From positions 75,712 to 127,645 of the forward strand of contig NMRA01000108.1 in the NCBI GenBank assembly GCA_002633005.1: a stretch of 51,934 nt of DNA, given 5' to 3'. The stretch comes from Phoronis australis. Taxonomy: Eukaryota; Phoronida; Phoronidae. How positions within the stretch are numbered: the stretch's first letter is position 1; each line of letters opens with the position of its first letter. The position numbers and the translations under genes are program-made. Positions 34,613-47,210 of the stretch are shown here, in pieces. Under the pieces are notes generated by a model. It did not search any database. It had not been told where the DNA came from and worked only from the letters and a program-made list of their open reading frames with translations.

Positions 34613-37197
34613 AAATCTAGTTTTAGTCACGTGTTCTCACTTAGAATACACGGAAATATCTCACGTAATCTCATTTTTATTCAGTAAGCCAAATGATTCA
34701 ACCTTTTAACATAAGTAACTTAAAATGCACAATACTTTACAACATTTAGCATCACAAACACTATTCAACAGCAAAAGTTTCCATGATATGAAAGTGGATA
34801 TACGTGTAACTATTACCATGATGACCGAATAGTGTTTCCTTAAGGCAGAATTTGACAAGCATGATTTAAAAATGAAGTTGCAAGGAACAAGAATTGGAGG
34901 CTTGAAGCTTCACAATCCAACATAGCTTATTTCTCAAATTAAGATTATTTATATTGTTGACTTGATAGCCTGAATTAAGAAACAATAAGTTACAAAAAAT
35001 GACTTGAAAGCAATTGAGACTTAAAATTTAGAAAAATATGAATCATTTTTGACACCTAATCAAGCCTTGAACAGCAGTTGACATTCAATCAAAAAACCAT
35101 TTCAAAATTATTTCAACTATTTTTTAGCTTATTGTAAGATCACCTGAACGAGACATTCAGAGTAAAATAATTCGAATATATCTTATATTTTTGCACCAAA
35201 AACACGAAAATTGAACAAAGTTCCTTTTTTGTAGCAAAGTTTGTCAAAATGTATCAACGTTAAATCTTTACAAATTACAAAGTAACTGGTTGAACATGCC
35301 TTTCAGTTCAGCAAAAGTCGCCATGTTGTCGGTGCCTCCAGAAATGAGACGAAGACCAACGGGAATTGTGAGCACATTTATCATTTAATGAGTAAAAACT
35401 GCGAGGCTGAAATTTGGTGAACATTGTCGAATCGTGCAAAATAGTAAGTAAAGATATGTCTCACTAAATTACACCGTAAATTTTTGGCGAAAATAATTTA
35501 CACAAAATTTTAAACTCGTAGCGTTTCCCGCTGTCCTCCAATATGGCCGACGCGATCCAAACAATTTGACCCAAATTTCGTCACAAAAATTGCAATAACT
35601 TTACACTGCTTGCCCCGATTTTGATACTTTTTCGATTTTTATTGAGTAGAACGCAGTACCTTTCCAATGGTAGCAAAGTACTTTTTCAAAACGAAAACAA
35701 ATCAAAATGAAAAAAATTGGTTCGAGTCATATTGCTTCCTAGGATCGACCGTCCTACGTAAGGAACTAAACACCAACGTTATTTTAAAATAATAAGTACA
35801 CGTAACATTCCAAAAAAATTCAACGACCACTAACTACAAACTACAAATACACTACAAATGCAAACGAATCACGAGATATTGCTAATAAAACAAAATAATG
35901 AAGATTTTCGGATACTGGAACCACATAGGCATTTTGAGACCAGGACTCTAAGTTGTATAAACCTACTCAGCAGAAGACAAAAATTCTTTATGCAAACACA
36001 GTAATCAAATTTCTGACAGGTCATTTATAGTTCTTCATAAACTAGAAGTTTTTTATTGCTGCATTACTGCACTAAAGCAATCAAATTGATGTCTCCACTC
36101 ATAATGTCGGTTATGTTTGCATTTCACCACTGAAAAGTCGGTTATCTGTGAGTACATGTATGTTTGTATAGTCGCGCAAACCCTGGATCCTATTTCCAAG
36201 TATGCTGGTGATAAGTATTCAGAGTGTTTCTTTTTTTTGAAATGTTTAATTCAGTTATCTGACAGTCACTAAAACTACAGAAAAATGTAGACCTTGAGCC
36301 TTCCAAAAATGCTCATGATACTAAAGATGAAACTAGTCTGCTAGATTACCTTTTTGATTTCATAGATTTTCGGAGGACATCTCCAAACTGAGGTGAGGAA
36401 ATGTCTAGAAAAACAAACAAGGTAATAAAGCAGACAAGTTTCAATTTTAATATCACTACAGACTGACATTATTGAACAACATGATTCATTCCACTTTTAG
36501 AACTCAGCATATCTGTCCTAAATATCCTTTATTGTGTTAGGGTCTTATTTTAAAACCATCAGTGAATAAGAAAACTCCAGAGTTTCTTGACGTTGGCGAA
36601 CCCAAAAAAGCACACATTTGGAGATGGCATGTAGAGTCATGCTTGAGACTTCAGCTGACGGCTCATTCGGTGAGACGATTACATGTGTTAAATACCAACG
36701 TTGACTGCAAAATGCCCGTTAATGATATGATTTTTATCTCCATATATGCCTAGGTTTCACGCTATAATCCTCAAGTTGGACCCTCGTTTAGTTTTTTTCT
36801 CTTTTATATGCTTTATTCATACTGTTTACGTCGGACCAATTAAGACTACAAGCTAGAAAATAAAATTAAATAATGTATATTTAAACTTTTACAAATATTT
36901 AGATATAAACAGAAAGTCTGTGTAGTTTCAGTGCCATCAGTATAACTAGAACCACTTCATCGACAACATGTGTCAGCAAAAATAACATTTAGATATATTG
37001 AAAATACTGCAAAAGAATATTAATATTTTCATAGATATTGTCCTTCTAAAATTTGAAGCGCCCAACACTCCACAAATGTCAATCACTAAATACAATTTTG
37101 CTGCTAACGTAAAATAAGTATAGTATGCGTATGCTTTTATATTCACTGTTGTAAACCATGTGTGAAAAGCATGCCCTCATCCAATCTACTAACGGGG
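34613..37197. other. unassigned intergenic sequence
   Basis: About 2.6 kb of AT-rich DNA. A 38-codon minus frame at 35,268-35,384 and the plus frame at 36,562-36,753 have no recognised product. No clear repeat boundaries were found. Confidence 0.4.
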
Positions 37198-37345
37198 GGC
37201 TCGAATTTTTGAGAATGTGGACCTTTTATTAAGATTCACGGAATTTTTTGTTTCTCTGAGGCGGACGTTTTTGTCCATTGCGTCAAATAGGGGTATCGGT
37301 CGAACCAGTCGAGACCACCCCCTCCCCCTGGGTGCGCGCATGAAA
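37198..37345 (+). repeat. repeat copy, inverted partner of 28.1 kb
   Basis: Shares TTTTGAGAATGTGGAC, GTTTCTCTGAGGC and GGGTGCGCGCATG with the reverse complement of 28,063-28,275. It is shorter because of internal deletions. Confidence 0.55.
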
Positions 37346-38024
37346 TGGATACTATTTCATGTTTGTCGGGTTCTCCACAACTAGCTATATCACCTGTTCT
37401 TGTATCCCCCGTCTGTGCTAGAAGCATTATTCAGCTAAAACATTTCTCCGCGGGGCTCTTTTGTAGATACATGTACATTAGACACGTGTCCAATCAAAAT
37501 TATTGCTTTGGTGGCTTGGAAAGGCATGTCGAAAGACTGCTGTGGAATTCGTGTTATTCACGGCTTTGACAGGTTGTCACATGCGCATCTCTCAAAAATC
37601 ATTCGAATCTGTGCAATCAATTTTTTCACATTATTTGTATTCAAATAAGGAAATAAGTAGAGAGATTTTCTTTTCAGGTGAGCTCGGAAATATAAATATT
37701 CTCACAATTTTATTTTTGTCTCAAAGTTTCTCAGTTAATGGTTATATCGTTGCTAGCCAACCACAATTTTCGGTGTTGCTCTCTATCTTAGCGAGTCAAT
37801 CTGAACAAGGCTATAGTCTACATGTAAAAATGATAAAGTTATTTGCGCAATTTCAGGATACCTCGCCATAACTGTCAGTTGCTTAGTAACGGAGTAAACT
37901 AACCCGGGAATTGAATCTCAAAACTGGAGCAAATAATGATTTTATAAACTTGTAAAATAATAGAATTTCGAAAATCGGACCTTGCTTAGCCTTGCTTACA
38001 CGTCGTTGTGTAACTTTCCAAGAA
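37346..38024. other. unassigned sequence before the LINE cluster
   Basis: About 0.7 kb. The frame at 37,503-37,871 (122 codons) has no recognised domain. It may include eroded 5' LINE sequence, but no endonuclease motif could be read. Confidence 0.4.
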
Positions 38025-38830
38025 AAATATGATACCTGGGTGATTTTAATCCATTGATTATTAAACTTGGCAAACCAACTCCCATGTCGTGTTGGCAGGT
38101 GATTTTAATGTTAATCTCTTTAATATAAATTAGGGGCTCTTGCTCGGAGAATTCTACCACTCGGGTGTCGCTAAGTGGTTTTTCTCCAACGATTCTTTTT
38201 CCCACTCGTTTCTCTGAGTTTTCTGCTTTATTTATTGACAACATTTTCTACAAATTGAACATGTGTTCTAAGACTGACCCAGTTTGCGGGATCTATTCTT
38301 CTAACATGTCTGGTCATTTACCTATTTTCTCTTGTTTAAAAAACATTAAAAAAGCAAAAGCTCCCAAATTTTCTTACAGGAACGTCTTTAATGATGATAG
38401 TTTGAATGATGAAATTTGTCATAAAAATATAGTTTCTCACATGGATACAAGTTTGAATGGTGATCCCAATATGAACTGTAATTTACTTAAAGACTTGTTT
38501 GAAAAATGAATAATTTCAGTACAGTAAGAAAATTAAGAATCAATAAATATCAGCACAAAAACAATCTTTGGATCTCCCAAGGTATTTTAAGCTCTCTTAG
38601 ATTTAGAGATAAGTTTAATGGATGACTCAACAAAAATTCTATTAATGATTTTGTCTCATTGAGAACAAACCTAAAAATCTGTAAGATTATTTTTAAAAAG
38701 TTATGGAAAATGCTAAGAGACTTTATTATCATAATTAGCTTCGGCCCCGTGTTGGTTCTACCAAAGACGGTTGGAAAAAATGAATAACTTTTTAATAGAA
38801 ATGTCTTACCATATAATCTTATCAACTACC
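38025..38830 (+). pseudogene. endonuclease and linker part of the CR1/Jockey-like LINE
   Basis: The catalytic DFN motif (AGDFNVNLFN) and the terminal SxxSGHLPIF motif (Asp of the usual SDHLP changed to Gly) are both readable, on either side of at least two frameshifts. The longest surviving frame is 38,165-38,509. The N-terminal half of the endonuclease is missing or unreadable, so the element is 5' truncated or eroded. Confidence 0.7.
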
Positions 38831-38877
38831 ATTGTGAAGTCAGACACATTTCGCAGTCATCGCCTAACGTAAAAATT

Positions 38878-39060
38878 CCTGAGGCGAGACAAATTATAGT
38901 TAAAACTACGAATTACACCAAGAGAGCCGAATTGATGAGAAGTAAAAAGAAATTGAGAACTGAAGCTGGCAAGATGTATGTAAACGAGAATCTGAACAAA
39001 TGACGAGCGCAGTTGTACAAGACTTCTAGATATCTGTTGCTGGACATATGATGGAAGAAG
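38878..39060 (+). pseudogene. ORF1 C-terminal fragment of the L1/Tx1-like LINE
   Basis: The frame reads ARQIIVKTTNYTKRAELM, then KKLRTEAGKMYVNENLNK, a TGA, and RAQLYKTSRYLL. This resembles the C-terminal nucleic-acid-binding domain of Tx1-type ORF1 proteins (K.L...G..V.ENL...RAQLYK..R). It is interrupted by two stops and lacks its N-terminus. Confidence 0.6.
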
Positions 39061-40049
39061 TTATTACTAGGACTGGGTCAATAAAATAAAACCAGTAAGC
39101 ATCATGGAAGATTTGCAGAGCATCTCTTGCTTAACATTATACATGCAAATCAGAGTATAGTGCAGGGGTTTACAACGTCTTGATTTCAGCTATTGGAAAG
39201 ATTTCTCACTTATAAACTGTAGTCTGCACGACTGACAGCTGAATTTTCCCTTTGAGTTTTACGGTAATGCCAATATTTTGCATTATACAGTTAGCTTTTA
39301 ACTGATTTTGTATTCCATATGCAGTTTTCAAACTACAAGTGCAGTCGTACCATAAGTGCCAGGTACTTGGGACCATGTTGGGGGACCTCGGTACGCATGT
39401 ACTTTAGGCAGCCATTGGTGTTTGCATGATTATCTCATCTTCCTTCAAGTGATAACATAGTTTTAGCCATTGTTCACAACATATTGTCTTGATAGCCAGT
39501 CAGGGTTATGGCAACGTTCGTGACAACCGTGTCGTGTGGTAATATTGATGTAGCTGTGTTTTATTTTTGGTTTAAGCGTCATGGCTTCCTGCTGGGCAAT
39601 CTAGACGGGGAAGCTATTTATAGGAGTGCTCTTCATTGGGTGTAGGCAAGGAGTGTAGTCAACCTTATTAGTTATGTGTGTGTTCTGTTTGCTCAGTGAG
39701 GGTCTGTCGACAAGTCCTAGAAACACATTACAAGGCAAAGTCTCTTTAGTGAAATGCCATTTCGTTCTGCTGTTTTTATAAGAAAAATTTTCCTATCTAA
39801 AATATTGGGAGAATAAACATGTCCACAAGGATCAGTTTTCATTTGTTTTACATCATAGTTCACATTGATATTGTACTCTGTGAAATCTAGGATGTGCTTG
39901 CGGAAGTGTTTGCAATGTTTTTGTTCTGTTTTGTGTGTGTGTGGTGTGAATGGGTCAGGATTGCACCGCTATGTTCTTCGATACATTATCGTAATTTGCT
40001 ACATGTGCATAACTGTTATAATGATCACAGGGGAACTTAAAAAATAACT
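39061..40049 (+). other. ORF1-ORF2 spacer of the L1/Tx1-like LINE (probable)
   Basis: About 1 kb between the recognisable ORF1 and ORF2 remnants. It contains no readable domain and could include later insertions. A GTGTGTGTGTGG run lies near 39,930. Confidence 0.4.
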
Positions 40050-43000
40050 TCCTTGAACTGCAGAAGGATGGGTCTCCATGAAAAACCAAAGGTTGTTCTC
40101 AACTAATTGAGAGAAAAGTAGTACACACACCATTTATTGCCTACATGACACACAATGTGCTAAGAGAGAAGAGAACAGTATTAGATCAATGTGCGGATAT
40201 GAAGTTTTTTTTAATTCAAATACCTCAAACTCCCGTGACGTGACGATCCTGTTTAAGAACAATATTGAGTATAAAGTATATAACATTAGGCAAGACTACA
40301 ATGGTAATAAAGTAATTTTGGACACTGTTATTGAAAAAATAAAACAAGTCATTCAAGATACGAGATTACTCTGTCATTTGGACACGCGTGATTATCGACA
40401 TGTTAATAACCCGAAGTCACGGATAAATTGATGAAGACTTGTAGAGAATTGTCTACTGCTGATGTTTGGCTGGAACTATATCCCAAGAGTACACCATACA
40501 CTTGTGGAGCTGGAAGTAAACTATCCAGACTAGATTATTTTCTAATTCCTGAAACCCTTTTAACCGATATTAATGACTCCATAATAAAATTCGATTACCT
40601 GTCCGATCATTCAATGTTGACGGTTCCTTTTTAATACTGTTTCCCGGATGATGAAATCACTTTGTAAGTTTAATAAATCTCTTAAAAAACTCTAAGTGTA
40701 TTGCAGTGGTCAAGGATACCATTAAATTAGTTAAACAGCAGTATATGACTGACGATATTCAGACAGTTGATAGTACAAGTAATTCAGATTTACAATTGTC
40801 TATAAATGATCAACATTTTCTGGAAACGCTGTTGATGTAGATTAGCGCCAAAACAATTTCCTTAAAAAAGAGTGCTAGAGCTGAACAGCAACTTATCGAA
40901 GAAATAGGTTTGTTGGAAAAATGTCTGTGCTTTGATAGGGAAATACTTGAAAAAAAATAATCAACTTGCAGAGCTAAGGCAGAATAAGTTAAGAGGTCGT
41001 ATGACTAGGCAGAGAACAAGATGGATTAAAAAGGTGAAAAACCTTTTTCACTTAAAGATAGGCATTACACAAGTATGCCTTTTATGTGGAAATCTGACAA
41101 TACTAAAACAAATAATGAAGAATGAGTTATACAGGAAACCAAAACATTTTATGAAAATCTATACATATACCAAAATTCTTACAACACTTCTTATGAAATT
41201 CTGCTGGATAAGGTGTGTGTCTCGAAACTGAATGAGACACAAAAGGAAAAAATAGAAGGTCATCTTACATAGACACACAATGCTTGAAAAATGAAAATCA
41301 AGAGCCTATGTTCCCATGCTTTATCAGTGGAATTGTTTTGGGCTGCCATTTTATATCTTCGCTGTTCGCTCACTTAATACTGATTTTGCAGTTGATCAGT
41401 TAATCATCAACGCAGAAAGAGGGAGTGATTACCTGCATCCCTAAGGGAGCTGATAAAAGTAACCATTATTTGTCAAACTGAAGACATGAAGTTACATGTA
41501 AATTGGTGTCTTGAGGCTGTGGCTGAACGGTCAAATTCCGCTGTGGGGAAAGTAATCAGTAAAGACCAGACAGGTTATGTTTCTAGAAGAAATATGAACG
41601 AAAATATCCGCATGGTATATGATTTAATGTTTTATGCTCAGCTAACAAATCAGGATTGCTGAGATTTTGAGAAAGAATTTTATTCATTGTAGTGGAATTT
41701 TATTCAAAAATTGTCTTCTTTAATTTTGGTTGGTCGATCAGAAGGTGGGTAAAAGTCTGTTATACTTATACTAAGTCGTGTGTGGTCGTAAATGGTCAAC
41801 CATCTTCGTAGTTCAATATTGCATGTGGCTGCAGAAAAGGTGACCCTACATTTTCATATTGTGCGAAGAGATTTTGGCATATTTAATCAAGAATAATAAT
41901 GATATTGTAGGTGTAGTAGCAGGAAATAAGAAATGTTTGATTTCGCAATATGTGGACGACACATCAATTACATTGGATGGGTCGAATTTGTCATTGACTA
42001 GCCCATTGAATGTACTACATTTGTTTGCTGATGTCTCTCTGAATCACAAAAGCCATATGGTTTGGAAGTAAAATTGGTAGTGATACAGTGATTCCTACAA
42101 AGGAAAGTCTATTTTGAACAAAATCTTTGAGAGTGACTGAAATTAAGTCTTTATAAAAAAGTTGGGAGTCGACAAATGTAACACCGTTTGGTTGAGTAAC
42201 TGTAAATAAACGTTAGCTATTTAATTTTCTTTAATGTCAAATTTACTAAATCCACCAGTAAATGTCTTGGGTGAATTGAATACTAGATTTTTTAGATTAG
42301 TATGGCAGGCTCGTTATGATAAAAGTAAAGGAACTACGGCTTGTTCAGGACTAGATGAATGGGGACTTCAAATGGTTAATATACATACTTTCAGCAAAGC
42401 TTTAAAACTTGACATGGACCGTAGGTATCTGGAAAGCCCTGCGACTAAAAATGGTCAGTTACTGTACTCACTCTCATAATTTTGCCTCATTTGGAGAAGA
42501 CACAAGTGGTTTTATAAGTCTCGGTTGGTAAAAGACTTAAGATTTATCGGCAATGTGTATATAATGGTATTGTTTTTGTTCTAAGAAAGTTTCAAAAAGT
42601 CTATTTCACAGTAAATTTAAAAGCGTTAATTTATACTCTTTGCATGCCTTCAGCAATGACTCACTTACTGAATGATGTGAAGGGTGTACACATATTTTTC
42701 CATCTTTAATGACATTAAAAATATTCTACAACAGAGTGTAAATGCGAAATAGACTTAGGAGATTATACGAAAATATAGACATTGCCTTATGAAATTACAA
42801 AGGATCTTAGCATTAGATGGTTCCAGTTTATAATATTACACAGGATTATTGCAACAAATACTTTTTGTCAAAATCAAAGTTCGGGATTCTAATTTATGTT
42901 CCTTTTTTAATAAAGCTACAGAGACGCAGTAACCTATTTTGTGAACATCGCCCTGTACAAGATTTCTGGAAGGAATTCCGAAAAATGCTTCAACTGCCTC

Positions 43001-43300
43001 TCTTAAAACGCGTAATTTTTGGACTTTACGAGACATGTGATTTTCTATTGAGCATTTTGCTATTACTAGCCAAACAGTACTTTTACAAAGAGAAAGGTCA
43101 CAAAAATATTCCTAATATTCACAAGTTTGTTACATATACTGATGAGTACTATAATGCTTAAAAATTAATTGCATATAAAAATTTTGTGTGTGACAGATTT
43201 TCTTGGAGGTGGGAAATTTTTATCGTTCACATAAACTCTATGTAGCAGTTGTTTATTTTATATAAGATACGACAATGGTCTCTCCGTGAATGAATGGGTG
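40050..43300 (+). pseudogene. ORF2 (endonuclease-RT) of the L1/Tx1-like LINE, decayed
   Basis: The endonuclease start is readable as NCRGLHEKPK near 40,060. MCGYEVFFNSNTSNSRDV follows, then after an internal deletion LDTRDYRHVNNPKSR and KLSRLDYFLIPE...DYLSDHSML. A linker (ELRQNKLRGRMTRQRTRWI) follows. RT pieces are EGVITCIPKGADKS, SKDQTGYVSRRNMNENIRMV, and QYVDDTSITLDGS with YVDD at 41,949-41,960 (usually YADD). The C-terminal part includes LLNPPVNVLGELNTRFFR, CSGLDEWGLQMVNI and a Cys-rich LFCEHRPVQDFWKEF region, ending IPNIHKFVTYTDEYYNA at 43,161. Frames change repeatedly and stops are frequent. It is unrelated to the YADD-type RT of the flanking LINE. Confidence 0.75.
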
Positions 43301-43369
43301 TACTTATTTGTTTGTTTGTTTGTTTTTGTATTTGTTTATATATGACAATAAATATCTAAAAAAAGAATC

Positions 43370-44850
43370 GCATCAAGTTGAAGATTAATTGTGACGAAGG
43401 TGAGATTGTAAATCAGTTTTATAATTATTTTAGCAATATTGCGTCACACTTTCTCCCTGCTCCTTCTTCGAGTTTGTCAAATATGACCTTTTTAGATTGT
43501 GAATCCGATCCTACATTTGACTTCGAACCAATTTGCCGCAAATGATATTAGAAAAGTAACAACTCTTTTTATGGTTAAATGTAGTTGTGGACATGACGGC
43601 TTATCCATGGAATTGATAAAATGTCTAATTAATCTATTGATTGAATCATTGTGTGTTGTGTCTAACCAGTCCAATTTCAACATTTTTGCAAACAAACAGG
43701 GAAGTTGCCATGGTTATTTATGTTTATGTATTTAAAAGGGGATCCGTTTTTCTAGATAATTACATGCCTATCTCTATTCTTCCTGTCTTTTATAAAATTT
43801 TTGAAATTTACGATTTCGTTCAATGTAATGGTTTGCTACATCCTGTCCAGTATAATTTTCGTGGGATACTCTACAAAACTGACTTTAGTTGAAATTATGG
43901 ATAGAATTGCCAGGGCTATACATAATAATAAATTATCTCAGTCCATGCTAATTAAACTTTCCAAAGCTTTCGACTCTTTAGGTCATTCATTTTTTCTCGA
44001 AAAGATTTTACATTATGGTGGCTACCTCTTGTCTTTAATTTTTGAGAAGCTATCTCTCTAATTGCGCTCAGTATGTTTAGATTAATAACACAAAATTTTA
44101 CACAGTTCCTGTTTTGCGGGGATTCCCACAAGGGTCTATACTGGGTCCGTTTTTATTCATCATTTATATGGATGTTTTTGTAAAGTGCACGAGTTTCTTT
44201 GACAGCACACTTTATGCTGATGATACTACTACTGTGTTAAAAATGGTATTCATAGCTCTTTGTCGTTTTATGAGTCCCATATTTTTGTGACGAGCTGGTG
44301 AGAATTCAGTCATGGTTAAATGTAAATGGACTGGTTTTATATGCAACTAAAACGGAATACTTGTTTTTTTCATAAACCCCCATAATGAATTGATGATTTT
44401 GATTTAAAGTTTGATAACTTTCAAATTGAAAGAGCTAACTCATTTCATTTACTTGGTGTTACCAACAAGGACAACCTGTTACAGACTCCACATATAGATA
44501 ATGGACTGAGAACGATAAGTAGATTGTATGGTGTTCTTAAAAACAATGAACATTACTTGTCATTAGAAACTTCGAAAACTTTATACAATTGTCTTGTCCT
44601 TCCTCGTTTAATTTATGGCGTTTCGTATGGAGGATTGAACATCATAGCATATTCAAATTACAGGAAAAGGTTATGCCTATTATCACTTCCAGTTGTTTTA
44701 ATGCCCATACAGATCCTTTATTTAGGACTACACATTTACCCAAAGTAACGAACTGTGTGTGTTTTTGCTATAGTCATTTTTTTCTACAAATGTTTGTTCA
44801 TAATTGCCTACCTTCATTTTTCACACGTTAAACTTGATAAATTCATGCTT
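43370..44850 (+). pseudogene. reverse transcriptase part of the CR1/Jockey-like LINE
   Basis: Pieces in order: VNQFYNYFSNIASHF; CGHDGLSMELIKCLI; a degenerate PISILPVFYKIFE; LIKLSKAFDSLGHSF (the FDSLDH region with Asp to Gly); GFPQGSILGPFLFIIYM near 44,117-44,170; and YADD at 44,213-44,224 followed by TTTVL. C-terminal thumb and connection-like text (YLSLETSKTLYNCLVLPRLIYG, abridged here; HTDPLFRTTHL) follows in shifting frames to about 44,830. The YADD is intact, but stops and frameshifts between pieces prevent translation. Confidence 0.75.
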
Positions 44851-46739
44851 TATAGCATTATATCAGATTTCCTTTTAGTCAGTGAGTCGTGGTACAGACC
44901 AGAATCAATTGATGCCCATTTTGTCAGATTTCTACAACGGTTAAATTTGACGTTACTTACCAGAGGAACCAGCATCAAAGGCCACGACTATTTGCAGCAG
45001 GTGCAGTCCATCATACACATTCTTTTGTGATACCTGAATTGTCTTAACCACTAATACGGTGGAGCTGGTAGAGAGGAGAGTGACATTTTTATCGATCTTA
45101 TCTCACAATGTTGTCCTCAACCTCACTATAACTCTGCCCCAGACATCGATATGACTGATAGTTATATCAATAGACACCAAATGTTACACCGCGTAACCGT
45201 GTGCAGTTCGAGTTTTCTGATCGCCATTTTTCACCATTGTTGATTAAATTTAGTTGCAAATGAGTAAAGGCGGCCGCGAGATCAGGAGGGGTTGCAGTCA
45301 ATTGGGAAGCGCATGCAGCCTAGTTTCCCAACTGATCACATCGCTTACCAAACCGAGAGCAATCATTGGCTGTTTCGCCCAAATCACATTCACTGTTATA
45401 TAATTCCACCACGACTTGGTTGTTTTCCATCATAGTTTGAATCCAGATTCTCATCAATGGGAATCTATACACCAGGTGGGATTAAATGACTTCCCTGTCG
45501 AACATAAAAGAAAAATTAATGAACGTGGAAACTGCATGTGTGATATGAACGATCCTTTGCGCTCAACTCTGAAATAACTAAAGGAAAGCTGTAATCCCTC
45601 ATGCTGACGTATCATGCAAAATTAAATAAAGCAGAATCGAAAATAAGTACAGCAACATAAGTACAACTATTATTTCAAACAATAGCCAAAACAGTGTCTT
45701 CTACTTCCTTGTCTTGAATGGCGCAGCAACAACGATTGTGAAAATAATTAAAATCTGCGTTTTGATCTTGATTGGTTTCTGGATAAATACTTAGATTGAT
45801 CACATCAAAGACAAAGGGCTGGTATTTAATTTATCTGAAATTCAAGTGTTTGAAGATTTCTTCGTTTGGTCCTGTCAGGTGGTGAATATTGTCTACGGCC
45901 AATCACTGCCCAGAAGTAATATCTTCTCACCAAGCCTCAAACAATGAAGCGCCGTCTCGAGGCTTGGGAACGAGGCTGGTAGGCCGACCACAGAGAATTT
46001 AATACATAGTCCGAATGTTTTGAGCGTATGTATTATTAGGGGCGGGGAATTTGAAATTGGCTTGGGATGAAAGAGCTTATATTTCATTTGCGTTTCACAA
46101 ATAGTGAATTTGACGATTTTTCAAGAAAGTTTTCCAATATTCAAAGTCAATGACTCTCATCTTAGCCCAACGAATTAGAGTTGCCACGGTCTACTTAAAG
46201 ATATTTGTACAATGCTTCGTGTTTCAGGCTTTTTCAATACTGGGCAAGGCCTGGAGGCTCCGACATCATGTCAGTGCAAAGCAATGAGATTTATGGCACT
46301 CTGACATCAATCCTATTATTTGGTCAAATACCATTATAGAGCCCTTCATGCTTCATATCCAACTCCTGGTTAGTTCCTACCAAGTCCGATGGTTGCGCCG
46401 TTTGTTCTTTCTCTCCAGCTTCCTGTTGGCCCAGCCTCAAGCAACAGTACATTCACTCGTAAGTTTTCCTAATTAGACAAGTTTATACCTCTCCCGCCCT
46501 CCTTACCCGGGGTACCACAAAATTTCACGTCAACCGTTTTCTATATTTCCCACGCTCCGTCCCTTTTGCCGAACAAAATCTGTTGTTGGTTATTGTTGCT
46601 TTTACAGCCACTGCTAGTACCTTCTTCAAGCCCGGAGCGTGTTACCGTCAGGCAAGAACCGACGTCATTGGCTAGCGACCAGACCTGTACTTGAGCATCC
46701 ATTACTGCAGCTTGCTTCTCTCCACCCCGGTCACAGCTC
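44851..46739. other. unassigned sequence after the LINE cluster
   Basis: About 1.9 kb. The open frame at 44,755-45,030 runs out of the LINE and its last part has no recognised motif. The true 3' end of the CR1/Jockey-like LINE was not found. A short inverted pair TTGGGAA/TTCCCAA around GCGCATGC lies at 45,300-45,332. No other gene was seen. Confidence 0.4.
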
Positions 46740-47210
46740 TCGGCACATACTGAGCCACAACACCACGTTCCTTACAATATCTCTTTTTATCACTCCGGCT
46801 GGTCTGCTCACTCAGCTTGTCCGGAACCTGCGTTGCAGGTTGTTATAGCCCAGTTGGCTGTTTGATGTACCCACTTGGTACTTTATATGATATTTGCCCG
46901 TTTGGCAGTTTCTACCCACTTGGTACTTGTTATTGAATTTGACGCTTTGCTCGGCTCAGTTGGTAGGCAATCGGCCAATACCCATTTGGTACTATGCTAA
47001 CCTGTGCCACTTAGTATCCGATACTCTATTACACTTTGGGTGTCGGAAATGTATGTGTTATCTCTTGTTATTAAGGAACCCATCTGGTTCCTTCTGTGAA
47101 ATATTTATTTGTAGAGCTGTGACCCTGAAATTCCGAATACAACTTAAAATATTTATTATTCTTGTTGTTTTATTTTTCCCCAATAAGTTGCAACAGCCGA
47201 CGTACATGCA
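46740..47210 (+). repeat. repeat copy, inverted partner of 10.9-11.4 kb
   Basis: Direct-orientation copy of the repeat found reversed at 10,920-11,390. Landmarks are ACTGAGCCACAACA, ATATCTCTTTTTATCACTCC, CTCAGCTTGTCCGGAACCTG, the thrice-used CCCACTTGGTAC/CCCATTTGGTAC words and ATTATTCTTGTTGTTT. The two small frames inside (46,639-46,848 and 46,894-47,307) are not conserved in the partner. Confidence 0.8.

Larger units (their letters stand above)
38840..43365 (+). mobile_element. L1/Tx1-like LINE nested in the CR1/Jockey-like LINE
   Basis: A second LINE with two-ORF organisation. It has an ORF1 C-terminal fragment (38,878 to about 39,060), a ~1-kb spacer, a long decayed ORF2 (about 40,050-43,300), and a 3' tail with (TTTG)n at 43,308-43,330 and AATAAATATCTAAAAAAAG before CR1/Jockey-like sequence resumes. 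The two ends abut the two halves of the older LINE. I could not identify a target-site duplication by eye. Many frameshifts and an internal endonuclease deletion show it is inactive. Confidence 0.75.
38025..44850 (+). mobile_element. CR1/Jockey-like LINE, interrupted by a second LINE
   Basis: The 5' part (38,025 to about 38,830) holds the end of an apurinic-type endonuclease: SHVVLAGDFNVNLFN at about 38,075-38,117, then PTILFPTRFSEFSALFIDN and SSNMSGHLPIFSCL up to 38,340, then the basic linker LWISQGILSSLRFRDKF. The 3' part (about 43,370-44,850) begins with VNQFYNYFSNIASHF, the segment just before the polymerase, and carries the reverse transcriptase. Both parts fit one protein in order, so the 4.5 kb between them is a later insertion. 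Numerous frameshifts and stops make it non-functional. The superfamily is judged from motif style only. Confidence 0.75.

Noticed and set aside
35268-35384. 38-codon minus-strand frame (MINVLTIPVGLRL...)
   Set aside because: Reads protein-like, but is too short, lacks splice context and matches no family I can name.
39865-40047. 60-codon frame with a GTGTGTGTG tract between LINE ORFs
   Set aside because: Lies in the spacer of a dead LINE and is simple-sequence biased. No domain.
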